Shown: positions 27,715 through 36,869, counted from the first letter of the stretch. The stretch: DNA of 64,000 bases from Chryseobacterium aureum (GCF_003971235.1 NZ_CP034661.1:3038001-3102000); one strand, 5' to 3'. The notes: generated by a model from the letters alone, not told the origin. Numbers and translations: made by a program.

Positions 27715-28408
27715 TTTTAATTCCAATTTCAGTAATTTCATCATACTCAATTTGCTGCATAGCATCTTCATAAGCCAAATATTTTGCGGTGTATAAAAAG
27801 GGTATGGTAAGGAAAAGTCCTATTCCGCAAGCCACAATACCAATCTGAGCCAAAATGCCCACCACTAACGAGAAAAGAAATATGGACAAAAGATTTCCTT
27901 TACTCATTATTTTTGAAATATTCCACGCTTCTTTTATTTCTGTGATCCCTTTAAGGCTGATTAACGGAATGATATAAAACCCTTTCAATACAAAATAATA
28001 TATCGCAACGAACATCAGAAAAATGTAAGGAAATATTAAAAACATAATCATCGGGTTAGGCTGATTACCATCAGACATGGCACCCGATACGGTCATAATA
28101 ATAATCATAGGAATATAAAGTAACATCACCCCTCCGAAAACAATTAACTGCAGCATAAAATAAGGCATGAAGTCTTTAAAATCAAAGATATCTCCAGGAC
28201 TTGCCGGCTGGTTTCTGTTCAGCCTCTGAAGGTATTTGAATAAATTACCCATGGCAAGCAGCCCGCAAAACGGAATAATAGACATGATAATGCACACTAA
28301 ACATGCTAAAAATATATTCCCGAAATCTTTCTTTAAAAGTTCGAACCCTTTATTAATGTATTCGCCGAGTTTAAAATTGATCGGTTTAGGCGTTAAATTT
28401 ACTTTCAT
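27704..28408 (-). CDS. Multi-span membrane protein of unknown function
   Basis: 234 residues with four to five hydrophobic helices (IFLACLVCIIMSIIPFCGLL, LLYIPMIIIMTVSG, FLIFPYIFLMFVAIYYFVL, LLSIFLFSLVVGILAQIGIV). It resembles the general glycerophosphoryl-diester/DUF4013 type of cytosolic-helix-plus-membrane proteins but I cannot name a family. It sits between the sigma-54 activator and lptE with overlaps or short gaps, so it is in that operon. Confidence 0.7.
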   Translation of the reverse strand: MKVNLTPKPINFKLGEYINKGFELLKKDFGNIFLACLVCIIMSIIPFCGLLAMGNLFKYLQRLNRNQPASPGDIFDFKDFMPYFMLQLIVFGGVMLLYIPMIIIMTVSGAMSDGNQPNPMIMFLIFPYIFLMFVAIYYFVLKGFYIIPLISLKGITEIKEAWNISKIMSKGNLLSIFLFSLVVGILAQIGIVACGIGLFLTIPFLYTAKYLAYEDAMQQIEYDEITEIGIKNEF

Positions 28409-28421
28409 TATCTATGTTTTG

Positions 28422-29711
28422 CTAATCTTCCAGGTTATATTGTTTTATTTTTCTGTATAGGGTTCTCTGTGAAATTCCCAGCTCATCTGCGGCTCTGTTT
28501 CTACGGCCTTTGTGTTTTTCCAATGCTTTGATGATCAGATCTTTTTCATTGTTTTGAAGAGAGAGTGACTCTGGTCTGTTTTCTTCCACCTCAATGTCTT
28601 CAATATCTTCATAGCTGTCATCAGGAGTGGAAATAATGGTAGGATTCTGAACTACCGGTGCATCATTATTGTTTTCAAAATACATTAAAGACCCGGTATT
28701 CACCTGCGGCTGAGCTTCAGGGGTATAAATCCTGTTGATCAGGTTTTTCTCATGATTACTCAGATCAGCAGTCCCTCTGTTTTTAATCAATTCCGAAGTT
28801 AAGGATTTTAAATCATTAATATCATTCCTCATATCAAATAGAATTTTATACATGATTTCTCTTTCGCTTCCGAAATCGTTCTGCTTCGGGGCACTCTGCG
28901 TGTTTACCACCATGGGAAGATGTGTTTCCATAGGAATATACTCGGCAAGTTTCTCGGCAGTAATATTTCTGTTTCTTTCCACAACGGTCATCTGTTCTAC
29001 CAAGTTTCTTAATTGGCGGATATTACCGGGAAAAGAATAACTTTCTATATAATGAACAGCACTTTGCTCAAGCTCAAGCTCCGGCATTCTGTACTTTTCT
29101 GCAAAATCTATTGCAAACTTTCTGAATAACAGATGAATATCACCTTTTCTTTCTCTTAGAGGCGGCATATCTATCTGAACGGTATTCAGACGGTAATATA
29201 AATCCTCACGGAATCTTCCGTCATGGATGGCTTTCATCATATTCACGTTGGTAGCGGCTACAATTCTCACATTGGTTTTCTGTACCTGTGAAGAACCCAC
29301 TTTCATAAATTCACCGCTCTCCAGAACTCTTAAAAGACGTACTTGTGTCTGCAAAGGAAGCTCTCCTACCTCATCCAGAAATATGGTTCCGCCATCGGCT
29401 ACCTCAAAATACCCTTTCCTTGTAGCCGTAGCGCCTGTAAAGGCTCCTTTTTCGTGTCCGAAAAGCTCAGAATCTATGGTTCCCTCCGGAATGGCTCCGC
29501 AGTTTACCACAATGTAGGGCTGATGCTTTCTTTTGGATTCTGAATGGATAATTTTCGGAATAAATTCTTTTCCTACCCCACTTTCTCCTATTACCAGCAC
29601 AGAAATGTCTGTAGGTGCTACCTGAATAGATTTTTCCAGGGCCCGGTTGAGTGCCGGAAAGTTTCCGATAATTCCGAAACGGTTTTTTATGTTTTGTAAC
29701 TCGTTGCTCAT
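28422..29711 (-). CDS. Sigma-54-dependent transcriptional activator
   Basis: 429 residues with no N-terminal sensor or receiver domain. AAA+ domain at about 15-245: Walker A GESGVGKE, the sigma-54 contact loop GAFTGA, Walker B GGTIFLDEVGELP and an arginine finger region. A linker of about 140 residues follows, then a Fis-type HTH at the C-terminus (GRRNRAADELGISQRTLYRK). Its target genes are not evident from the sequence. It is in the leftward run from miaB to the acidic TPR gene. Confidence 0.93.
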   Translation of the reverse strand: MSNELQNIKNRFGIIGNFPALNRALEKSIQVAPTDISVLVIGESGVGKEFIPKIIHSESKRKHQPYIVVNCGAIPEGTIDSELFGHEKGAFTGATATRKGYFEVADGGTIFLDEVGELPLQTQVRLLRVLESGEFMKVGSSQVQKTNVRIVAATNVNMMKAIHDGRFREDLYYRLNTVQIDMPPLRERKGDIHLLFRKFAIDFAEKYRMPELELEQSAVHYIESYSFPGNIRQLRNLVEQMTVVERNRNITAEKLAEYIPMETHLPMVVNTQSAPKQNDFGSEREIMYKILFDMRNDINDLKSLTSELIKNRGTADLSNHEKNLINRIYTPEAQPQVNTGSLMYFENNNDAPVVQNPTIISTPDDSYEDIEDIEVEENRPESLSLQNNEKDLIIKALEKHKGRRNRAADELGISQRTLYRKIKQYNLED

Positions 29712-29747
29712 AAGTAAATTTTTGATTATTGATTTAATGTTACTCTT

Positions 29748-30545
29748 CTACAGTGCTTCAATCTCTTTTCTGTAGACTTTGTTGAAGTGATGAGTGTAGA
29801 CCTCTTTCAGGGTCTTTCCTTCATCATACGTTTGCAGGGCCAGCATTTTTAAATCTAAATAATCTTTGTTTCTGATCTTAGAAACTTTACTTTTAAAGTA
29901 TGTATTCTCGGCAAAGTTGTATTCTTTGCTTTGTTTTTCAAAATTTTCCAGGGCTTTGTCATATCTTCCGAGCTCGAAACAGGTAGCTCCCAGCTCGTAA
30001 TGATCAAACATTCCCTTCACATAACCTCTGGTTGCCAGAAGTCTTTCTGCAATCCCAGCTGCTTTTTCTTTCTGTCCTAAAGCACTGTAAGACATAGCTC
30101 TTACTACATCCAGATTATAGTCTCCGTTCTGAGACCTACCTAAGTCTCCGGGCTCATATTTTTTCAGTTCTTCTAAATCCTGAATAGCTCCTTTATAGCC
30201 TCTTAACAACTGAAACTTTGTCCGCCCTCTGTAGCCCAGGTATAGTTGAGGATCTAAGCCGACGGCTTTATCTATTAAAATTTTCCAGGTTACAAAATCT
30301 CCGTTTTTAAGATATGGAACGGCTTTTTCCATATAAGCATGGGAGAAATCAGGACACAATTCGATGGCTTTATCAAAGCCTTCCTGAGATTCTGCATAGC
30401 CTTGTAAATCTGAAGCCCAGTTGTATAACCCACATGCTTTTTTGCAGTTCTCACCCTCTACTGCATTACAGTTGACCTGTGCAATAGTATTGGTGTAAAC
30501 GATAAGTAACAAAAAGCTAAGGTAATACCTCTGAAACTTTTCCAT
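29748..30545 (-). CDS. Periplasmic TPR-repeat protein
   Basis: 265 residues from ATG 30545 (a TTG two codons upstream is also in frame). Signal peptide YYLSFLLLIVYTNTIAQ, then TPR-like helices with several paired repeats (ELCPDFSHAYMEKAVPYLKN, VRAMSYSALGQKEKAAGIA, LGATCFELGRYDKALENFEK). Four cysteines in the first mature residues (NCNAVEGENCKKACGL) may form disulfides. Function unknown. It overlaps the end of the broken lipoprotein gene at 30517-30866. Confidence 0.75.
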   Translation of the reverse strand: MEKFQRYYLSFLLLIVYTNTIAQVNCNAVEGENCKKACGLYNWASDLQGYAESQEGFDKAIELCPDFSHAYMEKAVPYLKNGDFVTWKILIDKAVGLDPQLYLGYRGRTKFQLLRGYKGAIQDLEELKKYEPGDLGRSQNGDYNLDVVRAMSYSALGQKEKAAGIAERLLATRGYVKGMFDHYELGATCFELGRYDKALENFEKQSKEYNFAENTYFKSKVSKIRNKDYLDLKMLALQTYDEGKTLKEVYTHHFNKVYRKEIEAL

Positions 30546-30866
30546 TTTCAATTTTATAGGTTAAATACTGATAATAATCTACTTTTAAACCTTTTATCTC
30601 TTTCGGCATCCAGCCATCGAGTGATTTGGTAAACTGCAACAGCTTATTTTCTAATGCTTCATCCAGTGCAGTCTCTTTCAGATCCGGATTCATATACTGT
30701 ACTCTGAAGAAACCTGTCTTCCCTTCACAATTTACTAAAAATCTCACGGTAATATACCTTTGATCTTCTTTTCAGAATATATTTATTCTATTTTCAGTTT
30801 TTCAGTGATCGCAATCTTTTCACCTTTACATGAAAACAAGGCAAGAAGATCAACTGCTTTGATCAC
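30517..30866 (-). pseudogene. Broken small lipoprotein gene after miaB
   Basis: An open frame from GTG 30866 gives a short lipoprotein-like start (DLLALFSCKGEK, lipobox LFSC) but ends at an in-frame TAA (30783-30785). The rest reads on in another frame from about 30770 to 30517 (RYITVRFLVNCEGKTGFFRV ... IENGKVSEVLP). One added A in the run GAAAAGAAG near 30766 and one sense codon in place of TAA would join them into a product of about 115 residues. No good start codon precedes the second part except GTG at 30747. Either a decayed gene, two sequence errors, or a shorter gene from GTG 30747. Confidence 0.5.
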
Positions 30867-30874
30867 CCTTTATT

Positions 30875-32311
30875 TTATTCTGCTGTTCTTCCCAAAAGTG
30901 TGCCTTGGGTATTGTCATGTACAAAAACGTTCACAATGTCACCTATTTTCTGCCCTTCCAGTTTATCGAAGACACATACAGCGTTCTGGGAATTTCTTCC
31001 TTTCCATTGGTTTTTGTTCTTCTTGGAAATTCCTTCAATCAGAATTTCATGCACTCTTCCTACATAAGATTTCATTCTTTTGCTTGAAAGTTCACCCTGA
31101 AGGGCTATCACCTCGGCAAGACGTCTCTGTTTCACATCAGCCGGAATATTGTCTTCCATTTTCTTATGAGCCGGAGTTCCGGGTCTTTCTGAATAGGCGA
31201 ACATATAACCATAGTCGTATTCTACCTCTCTCATCAGGCTCAGGGTATCCTGATGATCTTCTTCAGATTCGTTACAGAATCCTACAATCATATCCTGAGA
31301 AAAGGCAACTTCCGGAACAATTTCCTTCGCTTTTTTAATCAGATCCAGGTATTCTTCACGGGTATGCTGTCTGTTCATCGCTTCCAGCATATTATTGCTT
31401 CCGCTTTGTACAGGAAGGTGTACATATTTACAGATATTGTGGTGTTTTGCCATCATTCTGAATACATCCAGGCTCATATCCTGCGGATTTGAGGTTGAGA
31501 ATCTGATTCTTAATTCCGGAACAGCTTTAGCCACCAAGTCAAGAAGCTGAGCAAAGTTTACAGCGGTTGCTTTCTGCATTTCAGAAGCTTTGGCAAAATC
31601 TTTTTTAGGTCCTCCTCCATACCAAAGGTAAGAGTCTACGTTTTGACCTAAAAGGGTAATTTCTTTATATCCGCTATTGGCAAGATCTTTACATTCATCT
31701 ATAATAGAGTGCGGATCACGGCTTCTTTCTCTTCCTCTGGTAAAAGGAACTACGCAGAATGTACACATGTTATCACAGCCTCTGGTAATGGTAACGAATG
31801 CTGTCACTCCGTTTCCGCCTAAACGAACAGGATTGATATCGGCATAGGTTTCTTCTTTGGAAAGGATTACGTTGATGGCATCTCTTCCGTCATCCGTTTC
31901 TTTTAAAAGATTCGGAAGGTCTCTGTAAGCATCCGGTCCTACAACAAGGTCTACCAACTGCTCTTCTTCTAAGAATTTGGTTTTCAGTCTTTCCGCCATG
32001 CATCCCAGTACTCCGACTGTCATATTCGGTTTTTCTTTTTTGAGATTTTTGAACTGAGAAAGACGCATTCTTACGGTCTGCTCTGCTTTTTCACGGATAG
32101 AACATGTATTTAAAAGAATAAGGTCTGCTTCTTCTACCTTCATGGTAGTATTATATCCCTGTTCATTAAGGATAGAGGCAACAATCTCAGAGTCAGAGAA
32201 ATTCATCTGACAACCATAGCTTTCCAAAAATAATTTTTTGGAGTTTTCCGGTCTTTCTGCAATAGCAAAAGCTTCGCCCTGTTTTGTTTCGTCTATATAT
32301 TTTTCCTGCAC
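30875..32311 (-). CDS. miaB: tRNA-2-methylthio-N6-isopentenyladenosine37 methylthiotransferase
   Basis: About 478 residues from GTG 32311; an in-frame TTG at 32320 is the alternative. MiaB adds a methylthio group to i6A37 of tRNAs reading UNN codons. N-terminal MTTase domain with three Fe-S cysteines (SYGCQMN, NTCSIR, GCMAERL); radical SAM motif CDNMCTFC at about residue 185; C-terminal TRAM domain with KLEGQKIGDIVNVFV. Promoter box at 32361-32368. First gene of the long leftward run. Confidence 0.95.
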   Translation of the reverse strand: MQEKYIDETKQGEAFAIAERPENSKKLFLESYGCQMNFSDSEIVASILNEQGYNTTMKVEEADLILLNTCSIREKAEQTVRMRLSQFKNLKKEKPNMTVGVLGCMAERLKTKFLEEEQLVDLVVGPDAYRDLPNLLKETDDGRDAINVILSKEETYADINPVRLGGNGVTAFVTITRGCDNMCTFCVVPFTRGRERSRDPHSIIDECKDLANSGYKEITLLGQNVDSYLWYGGGPKKDFAKASEMQKATAVNFAQLLDLVAKAVPELRIRFSTSNPQDMSLDVFRMMAKHHNICKYVHLPVQSGSNNMLEAMNRQHTREEYLDLIKKAKEIVPEVAFSQDMIVGFCNESEEDHQDTLSLMREVEYDYGYMFAYSERPGTPAHKKMEDNIPADVKQRRLAEVIALQGELSSKRMKSYVGRVHEILIEGISKKNKNQWKGRNSQNAVCVFDKLEGQKIGDIVNVFVHDNTQGTLLGRTAE

Positions 32312-32360
32312 GATAATCAATTTAAGGTCCGCAATTTTAAATTACGAATAAATAAGTCTG

Positions 32361-32368
32361 CAAAGATA
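32361..32368 (-). promoter_or_regulatory. Promoter -7 element of miaB
   Basis: Minus strand TATCTTTG matches TAnnTTTG about 50 bases before the miaB start. Confidence 0.5.
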
Positions 32369-32442
32369 CAAAATATTGTGACAGAATGTCAGCGCTAATA
32401 TTTTAACAAAATCATAAATTAAAAAAATATTGGAATTCTTTT

Positions 32443-32862
32443 TTAATCATGATCATAGGTATGATTATCAAACCTGATCTTCATTATGGTTTTAGAATCT
32501 ACAGGTACGCCATTTTTAGTGGCGGGTTTCCATTTCCCTTTTACCTTCTTAGCCGCAAATTTCATATCATCAATAAATGTTTCGTCATTTTTGAATCTGG
32601 GAAGTATATCTACTTTATCAATTTTACCTTTCGGATCGATATTAAAAACAAAAGTTACTTCGCCTTTGATGGCATATAAAGCCACATCAATATAGGCATG
32701 CACCATATTCAGAAATTCTTTTCTAAAGGCATCATCACCTCCCGGGAATTCTGCTTTTCTGAAATCTTCTCCGGGCTGTACCTGAATCTGAGCTTTTGTT
32801 TCCTGTGAAAAACCTTTAAAACATACCAGCAATAAAGGTAAAACAATAAGGTATTTTTTCAT
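32443..32862 (-). CDS. Secreted TonB-C-like small protein, copy 1
   Basis: 139 residues. A signal peptide (YLIVLPLLLVCFKGFSQ) is followed by a single domain like the TonB C-terminus: GEVTFVFNIDPKGKIDKVDI and the GKWKPATKNGVPVDS turn. There is no membrane anchor or Pro-rich linker, so it is not a full TonB. It stands 10 bases after a paralogue (32873-33355), sharing domain layout and the W-x-PA-x-NG-x-PV motif. Confidence 0.72.
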   Translation of the reverse strand: MKKYLIVLPLLLVCFKGFSQETKAQIQVQPGEDFRKAEFPGGDDAFRKEFLNMVHAYIDVALYAIKGEVTFVFNIDPKGKIDKVDILPRFKNDETFIDDMKFAAKKVKGKWKPATKNGVPVDSKTIMKIRFDNHTYDHD

Positions 32863-32872
32863 GTATCGGGTA

Positions 32873-33355
32873 TTAGTCTATGTCTGCTGAAATGGAGGAG
32901 AAATTCATTTTAACTTTAATCTGCGAAGCTACAGGCTGCCCGTTACAGGAAGCCGGTGTCCAGTTTTTCTTTATTCTTCTTACTACATATTGCATATCAT
33001 CAAAAAAAACTTCACTGTTTTCTACTTTAGGCATTCCTTTCACATCCACTACTTTTCCTTTCGCATCAAGCAATAATGTAAATGTAAAATCACCTGTAAG
33101 GGCATAGAAATCTGAATTCAGATAGGCATACATATACTTGTTCAGGATCGTTTTATAAGCGGCCACTCCACCTTCATAAGACGCGGGTTTGAAATCATTA
33201 CACTTCACGGCAACCTGCATAAAAGGTTCTTTGATATCTATTTTCAGAACATTTTTATTACTTTCTCTGATAAAAGAATCATCACGGTCTTCCTGATCCT
33301 GTGCGAATGAAAAATTCATCACGCATAAGGCTAAAAATAGAAATATCGTTCTCAT
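32873..33355 (-). CDS. Secreted TonB-C-like small protein, copy 2
   Basis: 160 residues from ATG 33355, chosen because it gives a clean signal peptide (TIFLFLALCVMNFSFAQ); upstream in-frame starts would add a second hydrophobic stretch. The domain FTFTLLLDAKGKVVDVKG and NWTPASCNGQPVASQIKV mirrors its neighbour. Both copies lie downstream of poxB on the same strand, but a terminator at 33410-33440 separates them from it. Confidence 0.72.
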   Translation of the reverse strand: MRTIFLFLALCVMNFSFAQDQEDRDDSFIRESNKNVLKIDIKEPFMQVAVKCNDFKPASYEGGVAAYKTILNKYMYAYLNSDFYALTGDFTFTLLLDAKGKVVDVKGMPKVENSEVFFDDMQYVVRRIKKNWTPASCNGQPVASQIKVKMNFSSISADID

Positions 33356-33409
33356 AGTTTTGTTTGCTAATAATAAACAAAGGTAAATATTTACCCCATT
33401 TACAGAAAA

Positions 33410-33440
33410 GAAAAACTTCATACAAAGCATGAAGTTTTTC
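33410..33440 (-). terminator. Terminator of poxB
   Basis: Perfect 12-bp stem GAAAAACTTCAT / ATGAAGTTTTTC, 7-base loop; on the minus strand followed by TTTTCTTTTC. 52 bases after the poxB stop. Confidence 0.85.
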
Positions 33441-33491
33441 AATATTGATTCCGGAATTCAGGTATTTACGGAAAACCATTTGTTTTTTGTC

Positions 33492-35225
33492 TTACAGAAG
33501 ACCTTTAATATGTTTATAATTAGTCTTTACCGTTTCGAAAACCTCATCCATTTTTCCGCCCAGCATCAATTGGGCCATAGACTTTGTCATACCCATGATC
33601 TGGTCAAATTCAATTTTTGGCGGAAGCGCAAGCGCATTGGGATTGGTAAAGATATTGAGGAGATAAGGGCCGTTATAATCTAAACATTCTTTGATGGCGC
33701 CTTCCACGTCTTCCGGCAGGTGTACATTTTTGCCCGGATAACCCATGGCGTGCGCTACCATTGCAAAGTCCGGGTTAATCATATCAGTTTCATTATCAGG
33801 CATACCGCCTACTTCCATTTCCAGTTTTACCATTCCCAAAGCTCTGTTGTTAAACACAATCAGTTTTACGGGTAATTTATACTGAAAAATGGTAGCCATA
33901 TCTCCCAATAACATGGATAATCCTCCGTCTCCACACAGAGCAATGACCTGTTTTTCGGGATGGGCTAAGGCTGCCCCAATGGCCATTGGCATCGCATTCG
34001 CCATAGATCCATGATTGAATGACCCCAGCATTTTCCTTTCACCGGTTCCCGTAATAAAACGGGCACCCCACACGCAGCACATTCCGGTGTCTACCGTAAA
34101 AATAGCATCGTGCTTGGCAAGTCTGTCTAAAGTATGCGCTACATATTCCGGCTGAATAGCGTTCTCTTTTCCAAAATCCTTTACATATTCCAGCTGACCT
34201 TCTTTTACTTTATCATAAAATGCCAGCTGTTCATTCAGGAAATGGACATCTGTTTTTTCTTCCAACAAAGGCAGTAATGCTTTAATGGTTTCTTTGATGT
34301 CTCCTGTAAGTCCTAATTCCAGCTTTGCCCTTCTTCCTAATCTTTCGGGGCTCTCATCAATCTGTACTATTTTATTTTTTACAGGCATGAATTTTTGATA
34401 CGGAAAATCTGTTCCCAAAAGAATCACAAGATCTGCCTCGTGCATGGCGTGATACGCCGAAGGAAACCCTAATAACCCTGTTAGTCCCACCTCGTTTGGA
34501 TTATTAGGCTGTATAGCCATTTTCCCACGGAATGAATACCCTACAGGAGCTTTTAGCAGATTGGATAAGCTTATTACTTCATCACGGGCTTCGGCAGCAC
34601 CTATTCCACAATAGAGGGTTACTTTTTTACTTGCATTAATCAGTTCGGATAGATTTTTCAACTCGTCATCTGAAGGCCTTATAACAGGATTTGTTTTAAA
34701 GATTTGAGTAGAAGTAGAACCTTCTTCGGCATCCAGCTCAGAAACATCCCCCGGAAGGCCTATGACAGCTACTCCTTTTTTGGAAATGGCGTGCTGAATG
34801 GCCGTCTGAACTGTTCTCTGCACCTGCTCCGGCCTTGTAATCATCTGGTTGTAGTAGCTGCAGTCGTCAAAAAGTTTTATGGTATTGGTTTCCTGAAAAT
34901 AATCCATTCCCATTTCATCGCTCGGAATTGTGGATGCTATTACCAACATCGGGACATGGGAGCGGTGCGCTTCATAAACTCCATTGATCAAATGAACGTG
35001 ACCGGGGCCACAACTTCCTGCACATACAGCCAAGCCATCAAGTTCAGCCTCCGCGGCGGCGGCATAAGCTCCCACTTCTTCATGCCTTACATGAATCCAC
35101 TGGATACTGCTTTTTTTAACTGCAATATTCAGATGGTTGAGACTGTCGCCGGTTACTGCATAAATTCTTTTCACATTGGCATCTTCGAGCATTTCAACAA
35201 TCTGCTCTGCTATGTTTTTGGCCAT
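33492..35225 (-). CDS. poxB: Thiamine-diphosphate pyruvate:quinone oxidoreductase
   Basis: 577 residues from ATG 35225 (an earlier in-frame start would add 24 hydrophobic residues). PoxB turns pyruvate to acetate and CO2 and feeds electrons to quinone at the membrane. ThDP-enzyme three-domain layout: N-terminal PYR domain with catalytic Glu in HVRHEEVGAYAAAAEAEL, a central FAD domain, C-terminal PP domain with the GDGGLSMLLGDMATIFQYKL-type metal motif and NNRALGM. The C-terminal helix with DEVFETVKTN resembles the membrane-binding end of Escherichia coli PoxB. Acetolactate synthase-like relatives are the alternative; the FAD/quinone form fits better. Confidence 0.9.
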   Translation of the reverse strand: MAKNIAEQIVEMLEDANVKRIYAVTGDSLNHLNIAVKKSSIQWIHVRHEEVGAYAAAAEAELDGLAVCAGSCGPGHVHLINGVYEAHRSHVPMLVIASTIPSDEMGMDYFQETNTIKLFDDCSYYNQMITRPEQVQRTVQTAIQHAISKKGVAVIGLPGDVSELDAEEGSTSTQIFKTNPVIRPSDDELKNLSELINASKKVTLYCGIGAAEARDEVISLSNLLKAPVGYSFRGKMAIQPNNPNEVGLTGLLGFPSAYHAMHEADLVILLGTDFPYQKFMPVKNKIVQIDESPERLGRRAKLELGLTGDIKETIKALLPLLEEKTDVHFLNEQLAFYDKVKEGQLEYVKDFGKENAIQPEYVAHTLDRLAKHDAIFTVDTGMCCVWGARFITGTGERKMLGSFNHGSMANAMPMAIGAALAHPEKQVIALCGDGGLSMLLGDMATIFQYKLPVKLIVFNNRALGMVKLEMEVGGMPDNETDMINPDFAMVAHAMGYPGKNVHLPEDVEGAIKECLDYNGPYLLNIFTNPNALALPPKIEFDQIMGMTKSMAQLMLGGKMDEVFETVKTNYKHIKGLL

Positions 35226-35294
35226 AATTACTTTGTTTTGGTTGATTTTAGATGAAAATAGGATTAAAAAGAATAATAATTTTCCTATTCCTAT

Positions 35295-35302
35295 CAAATT
35301 TA
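35295..35302 (-). promoter_or_regulatory. Promoter -7 element of poxB
   Basis: Minus strand TAAATTTG matches TAnnTTTG, about 70 bases before ATG 35225; a start of transcription near 35288 would support that ATG or an internal leader. Confidence 0.5.
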
Positions 35303-35375
35303 GCTAATAAAATTGGAACTTCCATCCGGATTCAATGTTAAAAATTGGTAATTTAATTTTAAATTTTTTCTGTTT

Positions 35376-35408
35376 AAACCTCACAGGTTTTGAAAACCTG
35401 TGAGGTTT
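35376..35408. repeat. Perfect palindromic intergenic hairpin
   Basis: AAACCTCACAGGTTTT, one base, then its exact complement. It lies between the poxB promoter and the lysA terminator. The word CCTGTGA/AGGTT also occurs in other gaps of the window (24140s, 43101), suggesting a dispersed repeat family. Confidence 0.8.
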
Positions 35409-35444
35409 AGCACATGAATAAACAGTAAACACATTCATTCTAAA

Positions 35445-35475
35445 AGTAACAGCCACCCAAAAGGTGGCTGTTACT
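35445..35475 (-). terminator. Terminator of lysA
   Basis: Perfect 13-bp stem AGTAACAGCCACC / GGTGGCTGTTACT, loop CAAAA, followed by TTTTAG on the minus strand, 18 bases beyond the lysA stop. Confidence 0.88.
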
Positions 35476-35493
35476 ATATATTATGTTCAAAAT

Positions 35494-36696
35494 TTACATG
35501 ACTATTTCGATCTGATTTCTCAACAGATCTTCAAATTCATCTCTTTTACGGATCAAATGAGCTTTTCCGTCTAGGAATAGCACTTCTGCTGGCTTTAATC
35601 TCGAGTTGAAGTTGGAACTCATTTCAAAACCATAGGCCCCCGCATTGTGGAAAGCTAGAATATCTCCTTCTCTTACTTCATTCAGTTTTCTGTCCCAGGC
35701 GAAGGTGTCTGTTTCGCAGATGTTTCCCACCACAGTATAAATTCTTTCTGCTCCTTTCGGATTGGATAAGTTCTCAATCATATGGTAAGAATCGTAAAAC
35801 ATGGGACGGATCAAATGGTTGAATCCGGAATTCACTCCAACGAAAACTGTAGCTGTAGTCTGCTTAATCACGTTAGCTTTCACCAATAGATATCCGCTTT
35901 TCCCTACTAAGAATTTCCCCGGCTCAAACCATAATTCGAATTTTTTTCCTGTAGATTTTGAAAACTCGGAAATTACTTTTTCTACCTTTTTCCCTAATGT
36001 TCTTACATCAGTTTCTTCTTCGCTGTCCTGATAAGGAATTTTGAAACCGCTTCCCATATCCAGGTATTTCAGGTTGGGAAAATGCTCGGAAAGCTCCAGC
36101 ATGATATCTAAAGCCTGAAGAAAGACATCCGGATCTTTGATCTCGCTTCCCGTGTGCATATGAAGACCTTCCACATTCAGGTTTGTACTTTTCATCACTC
36201 TTTCGATGTGACGAACCTGGTGAATAGAAATACCGAACTTGCTGTCGATATGTCCTGTAGAAATTTTATAGTTACCCCCGGCAAAGATATGCGGATTGAT
36301 TCGTACTAAAATCGGATAGGTGTTTCCGTATTTATTCCCGAACTGCTCAAGAATAGAAATATTATCAATGTTTATATGAACTCCAAAAGTCATTGCTTCC
36401 TCTATTTCAGCCAGATCAACACAGTTGGGAGTGAACAATATCTTTTCTTTTGGAAATCCTGCCTTGAGTCCCAGCTTAACTTCATTGATGGATACACAAT
36501 CCAAGGAAGCGCCCAGGTTCTTGACATACTTAAGGATATTGATGTTGGTCAACGCCTTCGCTGCATAGAAGAACTTTGTATGTTTTAAAAAAGAAGATGT
36601 AAGTTTTTCGTATTGAACTTTGATGGATTCCGCATCATAAACATACACCGGGGTGCCAAACTCATTGGCAATCTTTAATAATTCTTTTGAATTCAT
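35494..36696 (-). CDS. lysA: Diaminopimelate decarboxylase
   Basis: 400 residues, PLP fold III. It decarboxylates meso-diaminopimelate to L-lysine, the last step of lysine synthesis. PLP lysine in FFYAAKALTN (about K47), GHIDSKFGIS, glycine-rich phosphate loop DMGSGFKIPY, and the active-site Cys in NICETDTFAWDR. The leader between its promoter (36870-36877) and ATG holds a Lys-rich small ORF and a terminator-like hairpin, suggesting attenuation. Confidence 0.94.
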   Translation of the reverse strand: MNSKELLKIANEFGTPVYVYDAESIKVQYEKLTSSFLKHTKFFYAAKALTNINILKYVKNLGASLDCVSINEVKLGLKAGFPKEKILFTPNCVDLAEIEEAMTFGVHINIDNISILEQFGNKYGNTYPILVRINPHIFAGGNYKISTGHIDSKFGISIHQVRHIERVMKSTNLNVEGLHMHTGSEIKDPDVFLQALDIMLELSEHFPNLKYLDMGSGFKIPYQDSEEETDVRTLGKKVEKVISEFSKSTGKKFELWFEPGKFLVGKSGYLLVKANVIKQTTATVFVGVNSGFNHLIRPMFYDSYHMIENLSNPKGAERIYTVVGNICETDTFAWDRKLNEVREGDILAFHNAGAYGFEMSSNFNSRLKPAEVLFLDGKAHLIRKRDEFEDLLRNQIEIVM

Positions 36697-36712
36697 AATT
36701 TCATTTTAACAT

Positions 36713-36746
36713 AAAAAAAGGCAGATTCTTATGAAAAGAGCCTGCC
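36713..36746 (-). promoter_or_regulatory. Terminator-like attenuator hairpin just before lysA
   Basis: On the minus strand GGCAG (36746-36742) pairs with CTGCC (36724-36720), with further inner pairs around the loop TTCAT, followed at once by seven T (36719-36713). It ends 17 bases before the lysA ATG and after the lysA promoter, so it can only act on the lysA transcript itself. The sequence GAGCTG within the upstream small ORF (minus strand of 36808-36813) can pair with the CAGGCTC of the stem, a possible antiterminator. Confidence 0.55.
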
Positions 36747-36778
36747 GCATTGATTATTTTTTATGCAAGACAACTCTT

Positions 36779-36850
36779 TTAAATATTCCAAACCTTAGAG
36801 AACCTTACAGCTCCCTTTTTTCCAGTTTTAATTTGTTTAAAATTTTGCAT
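36779..36850 (-). CDS. Putative Lys-rich leader peptide of lysA
   Basis: ATG 36850 to TAA 36781-36779, 23 codons. The peptide (start MQNFKQIKTGKKGAVRF) has five lysines in residues 5-19, including a Lys-Lys pair. It lies between the lysA promoter box and the terminator-like hairpin. Translation stalling at Lys codons when lysine is short is the classic leader logic; the AT-rich background makes AAA common, so this remains tentative. Confidence 0.4.
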   Translation of the reverse strand: MQNFKQIKTGKKGAVRFSKVWNI

Positions 36851-36869
36851 TGCTTCTACTTATTTTTTG

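Noticed and set aside
34704..35255. 183-codon frame opposite poxB
   Set aside because: Shadow of the PoxB coding strand; no family features.
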